From Dendrolimus kikuchii (taxonomy: Eukaryota; Arthropoda; Insecta; Lepidoptera; Lasiocampidae): DNA of 64,000 bases. Of the stretch, positions 21,898 through 33,246 are shown piece after piece. Where the stretch lies: assembly GCA_019925095.2 (NCBI GenBank), contig CM034398.1:5843001-5907000 (forward strand). The letters run 5' to 3'. Under the pieces are notes generated by a model. That model had not been told where the DNA came from. It was given only the letters and a program-made list of their open reading frames with translations, and ran no database searches. The stretch's first letter is position 1. The number at the start of each line of letters is the position of its first letter. The translations under genes and the position numbers were made by a program.

Positions 21898-22132
21898 TAT
21901 ACTCTGATTTTTAATTACCTGGGCTGAAATGACAGCTGCGATCGACCCGTTTTATGTTGCAATCTTGAAGCAACTCAGCACTGTGAGTTGAATCCTAATA
22001 GAATTTCTATAGGAACTCTGTAGGATTCAACTCAGTGGTGAGATGTTGATTCAACTCATACAACTCACATATGCATTAAAAATGTCTATCGTAGCTGTCA
22101 TTTTAATCCAGGTAATTAAAAATCAGAGTATA
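21898..22132. mobile_element. MITE with ~55-bp terminal inverted repeats
   Basis: The left end TATACTCTGATTTTTAATTA + CCTGG and the right end CCAGGTAATTAAAAATCAGA + GTATA are perfect inverses over 25 bp. The similarity then continues imperfectly (AAATGACAGCTGCGAT versus ATCGTAGCTGTCATTT). The centre has a second inverted pair (GTTGAATCCTA / TAGGATTCAAC). Total 235 bp, able to fold into one long hairpin. TA may be the target duplication. No ORF. Confidence 0.88.
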
Positions 22133-22502
22133 GTTGACTGTCAAATCAACTGATATAATTTTTACGGTCTTATAAAACGCCGCAGAGCCTTCTAAATATT
22201 GTACGAGCATAGCAAGATGTGACGTTATAGTATAAACGTGTCAAATAGCGAGTTCATTACTATTTATATGTAATTAATATTATAATCTACTAGAATCAGC
22301 GTTGCGAGATCTACGATTTAACTCGTATCCATACGATTTTTTAGCTATTTAGAACATGTAAATCCAAAGATCAAAGTCGTACGTAATTCCTACGACTGTT
22401 TCATATGTTTTTAATAAAAACCGATTCAGAATTAACCAACAGAGCACAGCTCTATATGTTTTCTACCTCACTAGTATAGGATTTCACTTGACCCGTTAAT
22501 GA

Positions 22503-22827
22503 GGAGTTTTTGGCGGGAACTGAAAGGAAATATTGTGGTGTGCAGTTTTATTTTATAAAAATGTGTAAAATTACTCTAAAATGAATAATAGTTGTAGGAT
22601 GTTGATAGTTTTTGAGTAGTAATTATGTGTTTGTGTGAGAAATGTGAACTGTATAGTCAAATATGGTCTTTCGAGTTGTCACAAGAACTCCGTGGAATGG
22701 CTTTAGTTAATAACCCACAAGTTCAGCTGAGCAATACATAAGCTTAAGAAAATGAAGAAACTATATTGTAATCTAAGATCTGGCTTAAAGGCCTAGCTGC
22801 CGAGCCATAAACCTAAATAAATAAATA
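22503..22827 (+). mobile_element. Unclassified 325-bp retroposon nested in the hAT element
   Basis: Starts GGAGTTTTTGGCGGGAACTG and ends 'aaacctaaataaataaata'. Flanked by gacccgttaatga (22490-22502) and gacccattaatga (22828-22840), a 13-bp duplication with one difference. A related copy with its own target duplication is at 50106-50379. No tRNA-type A/B boxes or ORF seen, so the source RNA is unknown. Confidence 0.8.
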
Positions 22828-23008
22828 GACCCATTAATGACCCGAAATAAAAAACGCTACGACTTGAATGATCCCATATTATCAAAATTGGAAGCTATCT
22901 ATCCTATCAACGCTATCTCAGAATCTTCCAAATACAAGGTAAACACTTTGTCAACTCTAATGATAACCGTGCCCGTTCACCGCTTCCAATTCGGCAAGCG
23001 GTGAAACA

Positions 23009-23350
23009 ATGCAAAAATTGGATGATGAATGGAGAAGATTACCCACACGACTTAGAAGACAAAGTAGATTTAACTAGTCCACCAGATGAAATTTGGGCAG
23101 AAATATCGACTATTGATGACTGTCATGAAATAGCAACATTTGCTCTCGATTTACAAGGCTTTCCTGATTCTAACGCTGACCGTGAAATCTGATAAAAATC
23201 AAAAAGCGAAATAGACTCGGTAACGAGACTTTGAACGGCGCACTTATGGCAAAACAAGATCTAAAACGCTATGGATATTGTGTAAATTTGTCTCCAACAC
23301 AAGAAATGTTAAGCAAAATAAATAGTAAAACTCATTACAGAGATAATTAG
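23009..23350 (+). pseudogene. hAT transposase C-terminal remnant
   Basis: Three pieces in different frames follow the usual hAT C-terminal order: LDDEWRRLP (23021 on), DEIWAEISTIDD ... FALDLQGFPDSNADRE (about 23090-23190, the LPHSNADVER-type dimerisation motif), and IKIKKRNRLGNETLNGALMA ... stop at 23348-23350. Frameshifts separate the pieces, and the catalytic part lies upstream and is lost. AATAAA follows at about 23378. Confidence 0.82.
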
Positions 23351-24581
23351 TGTGTATATTATGGTAATTTAATTACAATAAAAGTTTAATTTAAAATACA
23401 TAAAGTTTTTAGAATCGTACTAATTTTTTTGTAGTAGCCTTCTTAGGGAATACGACTTTTTATTTACCCACCGTACGATCTCTCATTTACGACGTCTGGC
23501 AACACTAACTAGGATAAGCTCATGACTTCGTTCACGCTTGCCTTGCAATTTCCGCGGGATTCCCGGGCACAAAGTACCGCAGCATTTAAAAAAGAATGTT
23601 AATCGTTTCAGTGAAAACTGTCGACATAAGCTAATTTTTATACACCCAAACAACTATTAACCGCACCCAGAAATATTCCCGCGGGATTCTAAGTCTAATA
23701 ATTAACTGTCGATCAGCGAAAACCGCATCGAGATCGACGCAGTAGTGTTTTTTTTTTTTTTTGACAATCAGACAATAAATCTAAAAAAATTGCATCGTTT
23801 TCTCCGTCGTTTATATAGTGTATTCCAGTTGTTTCTTTAAAAAAAACTTCAATGTACAGACACGGCATGCTTAGAATTTTATAGGTATATTGTAAAATGT
23901 GTCATCTACCCAATTAACCATGTGTCTGGAATCCAAAGGGAATACCGAAAGACATGTAGCCGGCATGCGGCGAGCCTAAGACTGTTGAACCTTAATATCA
24001 AAGAGATGGTCATAGCCAATAAGCCTTTTCTATTGTCTAGATAGAATGGCGTATGAACATTGTACACGCCACCGCCCAAGATTGTGAAACTCGCGACGAC
24101 CGCCGAACAACCACTAAAACCAACCCGGTGATCCTCCCATCACCCGATCTAGGGTTACGGAACATTAGCCGATCAAAGCATTGTATGAACTCCATTGAAC
24201 TTAGCCACCATGGCTTATATAATTATTATATACTATTAGTTAATATTAGTAAATAATACTATTACCGAAAATGTAATTTTATACAGAAACACGATTATAA
24301 CAAATAATTATTTCACCAAATGAATACCCTTTCAAAAGTAGAGATACAAATAAATTTCGAGTGGGGTTACCGCCCTACATAAATTACGAAATATCATCCA
24401 AAAACAAACTCCCCAATCGCGAAAATGTGAACTGAGAACGGCTCCATATTTTAGGTTCGGATTAAATTAATATTACACTTCGAAGCTTTGTTACGATTTT
24501 AATTGCTCTTTGTTTATGCTAAATATTAATGTGCTCTATGGCTAAAACTCTTTCAGTGCTTTTAAGTCTTCTTAGAATGGT

Positions 24582-25009
24582 AGGCGTCCCGACGGAATGA
24601 CTCTAATTCCCTGGCAGCGTGGCAAGCCTTTGGTGTGGGATGCGACCTGCGTAGACACGTTGACCGCATCCCATTTACCAAACACGTCTAAATCAGCCGG
24701 TTCAGCGGCGGAAACAGCCGAATCACTCAAGCGGCGCAAATATGCAGCCCTCTGTGAGAGTTACATGTTTGTACCGTTTGCTGTCGAGACGCTTGGACCG
24801 TGGGGTCCTGAGGCCATGAGCCTCTACCAAAATTTATCGAAACGACTCATTGACTCTTCGGGTGATCAGAGGGCTGGTGCTTACCTCGGCCTGTTGGCCG
24901 GCATACTGATCTGTTGATCAGTATGCCGATCCAGCGAGGAAACGTAGCCAGCCTTCTGGGCACCTTACCCATAGAAGACGGTGATCTGGGCTCAGTATTC
25001 TACTTATAG
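24582..25009 (+). pseudogene. RPDG...WDAT domain, copy 1 (frameshifted)
   Basis: RRPDGMTLIPWQRGKPLVWD + ATCVDTL, then KRRKYAALCESYMFVPF, VETLGPWGPEA and SGDQRAGAYLG. The frame is then broken by a 13-bp-arm palindrome at 24899-24928 and resumes as ISMPIQRGNVASLLGTLPIE to TAG at 25007. I know this domain from repeat-encoded proteins of insects and cnidarians but not its function. The spaced PD...WD residues could be a PD-(D/E)XK-like nuclease core; that is inference. Confidence 0.6.
24899..24928. repeat. 13-bp inverted repeat breaking the RPDG frame
   Basis: Arms CGGCATACTGATC and GATCAGTATGCCG around TGTT. The right arm is the ancestral coding sequence; the left arm replaces what should be about four codons. 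It looks like a template-switch (snap-back) mutation. Confidence 0.8.
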
Positions 25010-25529
25010 TCTTGAGGGACTATGAGTAGAATACAATACAAATAAGTTAAGTTTTCTTGCATTGTATTCGATTATATGTTATAACTTAGTATTCTTAGTA
25101 TTAAAAATGGCTTTGCACGATATGTGTATCTCGCCACTGTGAATTATTAATGAAAAAACAAGTTTTAAATTCATCTTAAGCAATTATGCACCAAGCAAAA
25201 TTCCAGACCCGTATAACAGAAGTCTCAGCCAATTTATACATCTGGACGAGGGAGTAATTGTCTTGATATCGTACATCTTACTATTGTTAATGTTAAAAAA
25301 TATATACTTATGCATAATGATTAAAAAAAACTTCACTGCAACACATTGGTCTCTACGTTCTTATAAATAATCTAAGAAATAGGTACTTAATTCTGATATC
25401 CATACTAATATTACTTTATAAATGTTGGTCTGTCTGTCCGTCACGATTTAAAGGTGAAACTACTTCACCGTTTTGGCTGTTTAGTTTTTTTTATAGCTAG
25501 AATAATAACAACTAGATTGCGAACACACC

Positions 25530-26317
25530 ACATCCATTATGTACCTTGGTATCCAACGACATGAAAAATTAAATTTCATAAATCACATTACATCCCTATC
25601 TAGAAAAGTCAGAAAAACCATTTACATAATGAAATCACTCTGTAGCTGTACGACACCAAAAATTTTAAAAATGATTTATTATGCGCTGTAGCAGTTCTTA
25701 CTACTATACTGTCTTGCTGGTTGGGGAGGAATTCCTAAAATAAACATTATAGAAGTAGAACAAGTCCTAAAAGTTATGCATAAAAAAACCGTACAGATAT
25801 CCCACCAATATACATAGAAAATGACGTTTTGACAGTGCGACAACTCTATATTTGCAAGGTAGCCACAGCAATTCATGAAGAAAATCTAAATGCCCCTAAT
25901 TTCCAATACCTCACCTCCCATCGAATATATAATATAACCTTTATTCCTTGGAAGATGGGACGGCCGCTTGTTTGGGACGCGACATGTGTAGACACTCTAG
26001 CCCCGTCACATCTTCCAATGACTGAGTTAGAGGCTGGCAACGCTGCTTCAAAAGCTGAAGCTCTCAAACGGCGCAAATATGGAACCTTAAGAAGGGGTTA
26101 CATATTTGTGCCGTTTGGAGTTGAAACATTAGGTCCGTGGGGTCCGTCGGCAAAGAGTTTCTTCAAAGAGATTTGCAAGAAACTCTTTGATGCCACCCGT
26201 GATCAGAAGGCTGGCTCATATTTCGCCCAACAAATAAGCATCGCCATACAGCGCGGCAATGCAGCCAGCCTTCTGGGCACACTCCCATCTGGCAGCGATT
26301 TGTTACACAGTCTATAA
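25530..26317 (+). pseudogene. Reverse-transcriptase thumb remnant followed by RPDG-family domain, copy 2
   Basis: 25537-25880 translates, with a few stops, as YLGIQRHEKLNFINHI, KVRKTIYIMKSLC, IYYAL, AGWGGIPK and LTVRQLYICKVAT, the connection/thumb region of a jockey/BS-like RT. The open frame 25829-26317 then runs into ITFIPWKMGRPLVWDATCVD, RRKYGTLRRGYIFVPFGVET, LGPWGPSA and AIQRGNAASLLGTLPSG before the stop. The RPDG residues of copy 1 are missing at the join. Either one element encodes both parts, or one repeat landed in another. Confidence 0.6.
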
Positions 26318-26411
26318 TCGCTTGTACTGTATATTAAATAACAAGTATATTAAACACATACCCTTACATACCTAAAATACATACATCCTTTGCCAAACGC
26401 CTTCCTCCGGC

Positions 26412-26640
26412 CATAAACTTCTACCATAATTGATCAAAACGACTCGTTGACTCTTCAGGTGATCAGAGGGCTGGTCCGAGGTAGGCCTCGGACAACGGAT
26501 CAGTATGACGTTCCAGAGAGGAAACGTAGCCAGCCTTCTGGACACCTTACCCATAGAAGACGGTGACCTAGGCTCAGTATTCTACATATAGTCTTAAGGG
26601 GCTATAGGCAGAATATAACTAAGTTAAGTTTTCTTTTATT
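26412..26640 (+). pseudogene. RPDG-family copy 3, 3' end only
   Basis: Matches the end of copy 1: 'cgactcgttgactcttc', 'gtgatcagagggctgg', 'gaaacgtagccagccttctg', 'ggctcagtattctac', and about 60 bp of 3' UTR ('aagttaagttttctt'). It has its own 8-bp-arm palindrome GTCCGAGG TAGG CCTCGGAC at 26474-26493, near the break position of copy 1. Confidence 0.75.
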
Positions 26641-27044
26641 GGATTAGTTTATAAAGTCTATAAATAAAAAATCTTTAATTTGAATAAGACATTTAAACAT
26701 AATTAAATAGTGCATATGATTGTATACAGATTAGGATAATTTGTCATTTTATATATACTACAGCATCCGTTATTGGGAAGAGCACACGAATGACCAAAGC
26801 TATCATTGTTCAGAGTTGGGAATTAATTCAATTCAACTTCACCCCACTGCGGCATGACAGCCTCAATGGCCCTTATCGAATCAGATGGCACTCGACAACG
26901 TTACAATTAAAAATTGGAGACTATTCTAGAGGCCATTTGGGTTTGTGCTTTAGGTACATCTATCAGTAAATTTAAAACAATGCTTTGTCGGCAACAAACT
27001 TTTTCGGCATATAAGCAGGCAAAAACTTAAAAAAAGTTATTACA

Positions 27045-27208
27045 TGATTTCGGCAGGTAGGTAGATGACCCTCCTGATGGAAAGCGGTTGCTATCGCCTA
27101 TTGACATTTGTAACACCAAAGGTGCTACTACCAATGTGCTGTCGCTCTCTATAAAGCTACACTGGAACCTGGTCACTAATGCCGGAACATAACTCAAGGC
27201 TCTTATGG
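27045..27208 (-). mobile_element. J-SINE, interrupted by an R1 3' end
   Basis: The minus-strand tail and middle blocks ('ccataagagccttgag ... cctgccga') run from about 27045 until the target duplication at 27196-27208, where an R1 3' end is inserted. The remainder beyond 27470 is too decayed to follow. Confidence 0.75.
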
Positions 27209-27456
27209 TCCAACACAAACAAAAGCGCAGGGTCGACAGGGAGGAGGGGGTTTTTAGTGGGTATTGGGGTTGCTCGCTCGTGCAGCAACGCTCGGAGTCT
27301 TCCACACTATTCTGTGACGTCGATCGCGGACGGAGCACTGCCAAGAGCATACTATTGCTGCAGGGTTATCGCCCCCGACCGACGCGTGTCGTTCCCCTAG
27401 CAACGACCCAGTTTGTGCGTAAATCGGTTAAGCATTTTCCCTCGCCTCAAAAAAAA
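27209..27456 (+). mobile_element. R1-family 1 LINE, 3' UTR only, perfect 13-bp TSD
   Basis: The sequence from 'aaagcgcagggtcgacagg' to 'cattttccctcgcctc' plus A-tail is the same 3' UTR as the R1 copy at 37153-38270. Flanked by aaggctcttatgg at 27196-27208 and 27457-27469. 5' truncated to about 240 bp. Confidence 0.92.
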
Positions 27457-28051
27457 AAGGCTCTTATGGCAAACTACTCAATGGATCTTGTTCGAACAAA
27501 TTTTTATCGATAGAAAGTAAGAGAGAAAGAAAAAATTTTTTCAAGAAATAACGACGTACTTGCCTTTCTCAAATGTAAGTACTAAATCATTTTTTAAGCT
27601 TAACCACCCAGTACCAATGGAAAACAATGCAAATTTTGAAATTTGCATTGTTCTCCATTTCATAGTTCAAAAGTAATAGAAGCGCAATTTTCACCATTTA
27701 GAAAAATAATATACCTAACGTCACAAGCTCTGCCAGTGGATTAAACAACACAAGTTTTTCAACAAATGGATTAAATATTATTATAGATCTTAAGATAGTC
27801 TACTTTGGATTAGGACTGGGTATTAATTTTAGAATGTCAAATGGAAAAGGCACTAAAAATATCATTATTATTATATATTAAATACAACGATTCTGCCCCA
27901 CAGGCATAAGTGCACTTACATAATCCTTAGTTATCTATTTAATGACACCTTTCTCAATTTGATGTATAGATTCAGTATTTTTTACAAAATGCCAAGGTCA
28001 TATATAGATAGACGGATATGACAACAGTATAATGATGCCATTTTTGCCAAA

Positions 28052-30313
28052 CCAGCGCAGATAGAGACCCTGTGCCTATAGTGGACCGGGTAGAGCTGGG
28101 GCTAGCGATGTTGCGGCTACGTTCTAAAAACACTGCACCCGGCCTTGACCGCATACCGGGGCGTGCGTGGGTTTTGTCCCACGATGCCCTGGAACCCCGA
28201 CTGCTGCGGCATTTCACCGCATGCTTGGAGCATGGACGTTTCCCTAAAAGATGGAAGACATAGAAATTTGTCCTCCTACGGAAGGAGGGGCGGCGGATTC
28301 ACCGTCCGCCTACCGGCCCATTATATTGCTGGACGAGGTGGAAAAAATCTTTGAGAGGATTGTTGCGGACCGCCTCGTCCAGCATCTGATGATGACTGGG
28401 CCGGATCTGGCGGACAACCAGTTCGGTTTCCGCCCAGGGCGCTCCACGATGGCTGCAATCATGCGTTTGAAAAGCCTGGCGGAGGACGCGATTTCCCAGG
28501 CCGAGGTTCTGCTGGCGGTGTAACTCAACATCGCCAACGCGTTTAATACCCTACACTGGGCGTGCGTCAGGGAGGCACTCCGGTATTTCGGGGTGCCGAC
28601 CTACCTCCGCTAAATAGGTGTCCATACCTAAATGAAAGAGCTGTCATCTAACCGGTCCACGGAAGAGGGTGGAGTCGACGAGCCATGGTATGCGGTGTTC
28701 CAAAGGCATCGATTTTAGGCCCTCTGCTGTGGAACATCGTATACGTTTGGACATTACGTTGCAGGGTCCGCCCGGGTGTCAGCATCTGTTACGCCGACGA
28801 CACGCTGATCGCCGCGCGCGGTAGGACCCATAGGCAGGCATGCTCCTGGGCACGGCTGGAGGTGACGCTTACGAAGACTGAGGCCGTGATATTTCACGGT
28901 TTTCGAAACCACGCGTCTCCGGACACCGCTATTGTAGCTGGAGGTGTCCGCATCGGCGTCGAAGGGACCATGAAGTATCTAGAATTGATCCTCGACAGTC
29001 GATGAGACTTTTCGGCACACTTTCGGCAATTGGCCCCCAAACTCAAGCAGGCGGCAGGAGCGCTGTCGCGCTCTACTCTTCGAAGGCATCGTACGGTCGA
29101 TGGCCCTATACGGGGCCCCAATTTGGTCCGACCGCCTAACGGCCCGAACGCTGCGCTGTTTCGACAGGTACAGCGAGCTTTGTCCGTCAGGGCGATACGA
29201 GGATACCGTACGGTGTCCTTCGAGGCAGCCTCGCTACTCGCCGGATCTCTACCATGGTACTTCGAGGCCAGGGTCCTAGCGTCGCTATTCTAGTGGCGCA
29301 AAGAGGCCCTGGCGAGGGACACTAGTCCGGCCCCTCAGGAAACCGAGGCGTGCCGGTCGCAGCTCCGCGACGTCGCCATGGTGGTATAGAAGGAACGCCT
29401 ACGACACCCCAGCGCGGGTCTCGCCACCATAGAGGCGGTGAAGCCCGTCCTGCAACACTGGCTAAAACGCAAGCACGCCACCCTGACGTTCAGGCTGACG
29501 CAGATCCTCTTGGGGCATGGATGCTTCGGGAGGTACGTGTGTCGCCTCGGCCGCGAGGCGACGTCGGGGTGCCATCATTGTGACACCGGCGACGAGGATA
29601 CGGCGCTGCATACACTCCAGGAGTATCCAGCCTAGATAGAGCAGCGCCGAAACCTCGTCGACGTAATCGGACTCGACCTCTCGCTCCCGGCCGTGATACG
29701 CACCATGGTCGGCAGCAATACCGGACGAGACGCCGTCTCCTCCTTCTGTGAGCACGTTATGCTTGCAAAGGAGGAGGCGGAGCGGGAGCATGAACTGCTC
29801 CCGCCAAAGGAGAACGCGTCGGCACCGGAGGGCCAGCATGGACCTTCAGCCACCGTAACCGAGCGGCGAGGGTGTACCCCTTGGGGTATAGGGGTTCTCA
29901 CTCACCTGCACATGCTGTCGAGATGGGGGCACGGCATGTTCCACGCGCGCTCATCTCTCCTCCCGTGGGGTGAGTTACAGACCGCCCACGGCTAGAGAGT
30001 TTGAAGATGTCGAGAGATAAAAGTAGTCCCCCGACAGTGGAAGAGGCCTCGCAAGGCCCACTCCTGCCAGGACTGCGGAGAGGCTAGGTCATATACCCGT
30101 AGCCCTAGCATAAGACGAAGGACGGAACACCCAGGGGTTTTAGTGGGTATCCCTAACTGGAGAGTGGCAATAGCATGGCACCAGTTCTGACTGGGCATGC
30201 TAGTGCCACCCCCGATCTTGTGAATCCCAGACACGGGTCGCGAGTTATCCCCCCAAGGTTCTGCCCTTGTCACGGCTTGGTCCTCAATCAGATTTTCCCT
30301 GGTAAAAAGAAAT
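28052..30313 (+). mobile_element. R1-clade LINE, 2.26 kb, 5'-truncated and dead, 14-bp TSD
   Basis: Frames in order give SKNTAPGLDRIPG and FPKRWKT (RT fingers), AYRPIILLDEVEKIFERIVA, NQFGFRPGRSTMAAIMRLK, GPLLWNIVY, ICYADDTLIAARG (the YADD catalytic box at about 28790), TKTEAVIF and GYRTVSFEAASLLAGSLPW. Next comes a zinc knuckle CHHCDTGDEDTALHTLQEY with the last Cys changed to Tyr, then a KEEAEREHELLP tail. Stops and frameshifts are many. The 3' UTR from about 29870 resembles 60150-60690. Flanked by ccatttttgccaaa at 28038-28051 and 30314-30327. Its GC content contrasts sharply with its surroundings. Confidence 0.93.
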
Positions 30314-30329
30314 CCATTTTTGCCAAAAC

Positions 30330-30924
30330 GCTTACGGAACCCTGAACAACAACGCAATAATTTCACAGATAATAATGCTTAAAAAATAGCAACAAAAATT
30401 ACACGAAAATTCACAATTCTATTCATTTCTGAACACGTAATTTCGTTCAAAAACTTGATAATTTGAACTTCAAAATTAAACTATCAATATAATATGTATT
30501 ATACCTGTAATTATGAAAATATAATAATGAACTAAAGATTTCCAAAATACATATTTATTTATTTTTTAATCTAAAATTTATTTATTATAATCTTTTTTCT
30601 AAATATAAAAGCACTATGACAAGAACCTTAATTTCAATTTTAGGAAACTTTCTGAACGCATCTGCTATTAGTATTGCCAGTATAAAAACGATAACTATTT
30701 TCGGTACATTGTTAAGGATAAATCGTATTAAACATTTCTTCTTAACATAAGGTTTCTAGTTTAACATCTTTTTATACCTAGAACTGCTTATTTTATTACT
30801 TATTATTTGATGACAGTGACGTTAAACACTTTAAGTAAACTTGCTTTTTGATTTATTTATAGCATTTTAAGCTTTTTCTGGTCAAAATAAAAAGTTGTCT
30901 ATCTATTTAAATAAATAAAAATAT
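30330..30924. other. AT-rich spacer
   Basis: Strongly A/T-rich with no ORF or repeat I can name. Confidence 0.6.
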
Positions 30925-31053
30925 TGCTAGGGTGTTTGCCGCTTCTTTTCCTATAACATTAACGAAAATTATTGTTTTGGAAGCGGTGGTAAACTCTTGA
31001 GTCTTGACTTTCAATTAGTAAGATTCTATTTTGAAATAAATATTTTCATTTTC
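30925..31053 (+). repeat. E retroposon 3' end, copy 2
   Basis: 'ttgctagggtgtttgcc', 'gccgcttcttttcc', 'ggaagcggtggtaaactc', 'ttgaaataaatattttcat', matching 17432-17562 block by block. Confidence 0.7.
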
Positions 31054-31540
31054 TTCTACAATATCTCGCTCTTCTCATGAAGAGTACCGATGTGAGAAAC
31101 TCATCAATCCATATTGGACAAGTGTAGTGGACACAATTCTTCATCGTTACTTTTATTTTGTAATCTGGAAACCCAAGACCAGCAGTGATACTGTTGTAAA
31201 ATGGTACTATATAGCTGTGTTGATTTGTAATTATCGAAATAATGGGCTCATCCTCGATATTTTAATTCTTTATTCAGTAATCGATAATGTGACAGTGAAG
31301 TTTTCATAAATCCTCATTTTTACTATCTGACCTAACAATCTAATGTGTATTAAAAAAACTGGCTGTAAGTAACTTAATATCTGATTTTTAAAAAAAACAA
31401 TTAACATAAGATATAGTTTATAGTTGAAAACCAATAGAACACGGCACGTGAAAACACTTTGGGTAAATTTTAAATAAATAACACAAAATTTATTCCTTTA
31501 GGGTAAATTTGAAATATAGCAACACCTAAAGTTAGCACGT

Positions 31541-31700
31541 CACAGTTCGATGTTGTGTGGGTGCTGGTTGCGTGCTTGCGTTCATGAATTTATGAGTGGT
31601 TTTTCATGTTTGTGTGTATTTCTGACGCCGTTTGTGATTTGTCTGTCATCTCTCTAAATTTGGATTTTATCACTAAAACTTCTCAAACTGTCGTCTTTGG
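31541..31700 (+). promoter_or_regulatory. Candidate promoter and non-coding exon 1 of l(2)gl
   Basis: Upstream of the Lgl coding exon is a less A/T-rich stretch with ACGTCA (CRE-like) and an Inr-like TCACAGTTC near 31535-31545. It ends in a strong 5' splice site, TTTGG|GTATGTAAT, at 31701. A second Inr match (TCAGTC, A at 31991) lies 140 bp before the coding exon and could be an alternative start. The acceptor at 32128-32129 needs an upstream exon, and this is the nearest good donor. The assignment is inference from splice signals; no transcript is visible. Confidence 0.35.
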
Positions 31701-32138
31701 GTATGTAATATTTTATTTTAAGATTGTGATGATACTTTTGAGACTTGGTACATTATTTTATAGTGAGTGAACTTTAAAAACTCGTCAGACAGGCGTTGTC
31801 TCGGAGGGCTGGTTTTTATCTTGAATTGCATCGTATTTTGATGTTGATTCTGAGTTTTTTCGGTTTGTTACCTATCGATTGTATTATCTGTATGCCGGTT
31901 ATCTTGCGATTCCAAGAGAGGCTCGTGTTATTATCTAGGTGCGGTGGCTAGTTGATCGTGTCGGTAGGAATTGTGAGTGCAATAAAACTCAGTCGGCTTT
32001 TCGGTGCCGGTCGGTTTACAAGTCTATTAGTGTTGTCGCCTCTAAGCATGAGATCATAATGGTGGGAGTTTGTTTGTATGTTTGTTTGTTGTGGTGTATG
32101 TGAAGTGCTAAGTGCTTGTCTTGTTGCAGGCCGGCAGA

Positions 32139-32222
32139 ATGCTAAAGTTCATACGCGGCAAGGGCCAGCAGCCCTCTGCTGAGAGGCAGAAACTTCAAAA
32201 TGAACTATTTGCTTTTCGCAAG
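32139..32222 (+). CDS. l(2)gl: First coding exon of lethal(2) giant larvae (Lgl) homologue
   Basis: The exon runs 32130-32222. It is preceded by a pyrimidine-rich tract ending in CAG at 32127-32129 and followed by GTATGT from 32223. ATG at 32139 has A at -3 and opens 28 codons starting MLKFIRGKGQQPS and ending ELFAFRK. As I recall, this is the N-terminus of insect Lgl almost residue for residue. The intron is in phase 0. Lgl is a cortical WD40 scaffold acting with Scribble and Dlg in epithelial and neuroblast polarity, and is inactivated by aPKC. Only this exon is present. The following HGFPHKPSALA-type block was not found up to 64000, so the first coding intron seems to exceed 31 kb. The short 9-nt 5' UTR in this exon implies an upstream non-coding exon. 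Confidence 0.9.
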
Positions 32223-33246
32223 GTATGTATATAGTTAATAAGCATTTTACTTTTAACAAGTTTGTTGAACTCTATGTCCAGCTAAAGTTAGAAATTATAA
32301 AACAAATAATAACACTATTTACAGAATTGACTGTGCTCATAGTTAAATTATCAATAATTTATTATCCTCAGAAAATGATTTCTTATAGATATTCTGGTAT
32401 TTATGTTATGTTTAATTTCTATGTGAAATAAATATAACTAATATTTCAGACTGTTTATTGTGAAATTTAAATAAAAGTTCAAGGATGTATGAACTTTGTT
32501 TATCATAGAAATTCATTTTATACTGATGGTTGTATATGACTTATAATTTTATTTCATGTACCTTAGTTTTTCTTCGTTCTTAAACATATGTCGAAAACCA
32601 TTTTATGAAATATATGAATATTGAGTAATATCCAGTATCATTTTCCAGTGGTATCATTATCTTTACTATACATAATCTACAGTAAAGGTGCGGCTTTTTG
32701 TTACCATTTTGATAAGAATTCTAAGTAGAGGTATGAGGCATAATAATATCAAATTGTTTCAATTTTAAATCTATAAATGCACTAGTATATAATTTGTGTA
32801 AATTTTAGGGTTAAAATTTCTTGGGCAGTTTAATGTTTTGGGAGAATAGTAAACTGTTTTCAACTACAATTTATAAAGTACCAATTCACCAAATTTTGAA
32901 GAAAATAGTTTAAGAAGGATATTACTTGTTAAATGGGAACAAATAAACAATAAGTTGAGAAATCACAAACAACAAGTTCTAGATCAGAAATAAATTAATT
33001 TTCAGCAACCTTAGATGGTGAAATTAGTTTGAAAAATACCATGCCTTCCAAATCAATGTAAATATTTTAGACAATTCCTTTTTTTACTACTTGTGAGTTC
33101 AGGAATCTGAGTCACACCTTTGCCATAGGCACTTCAGTCTTTTGATACCTAGTGTTTCTGTGTATAAAATAATCATTTTAGAATTACCATATTCAAATTC
33201 TTTATTTGCACAAAACATGGTAGGTAACACAGGAATTACCATATTA

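Larger units (their letters stand above)
22297..23507 (+). mobile_element. Degenerate hAT DNA transposon
   Basis: The ends CAGCGTTGCGAGA (left) and, read inward from the right, TAGTGTTGCCAGA match at 10 of 13 positions and have hAT-type starts. The 8-bp flanks actagaat (22289-22296) and actaggat (23508-23515) match 7 of 8. Inside is a hAT transposase C-terminal remnant (23009-23350) and a nested retroposon (22503-22827). Much of the transposase is deleted, so it is a dead, old insertion. Confidence 0.85.
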
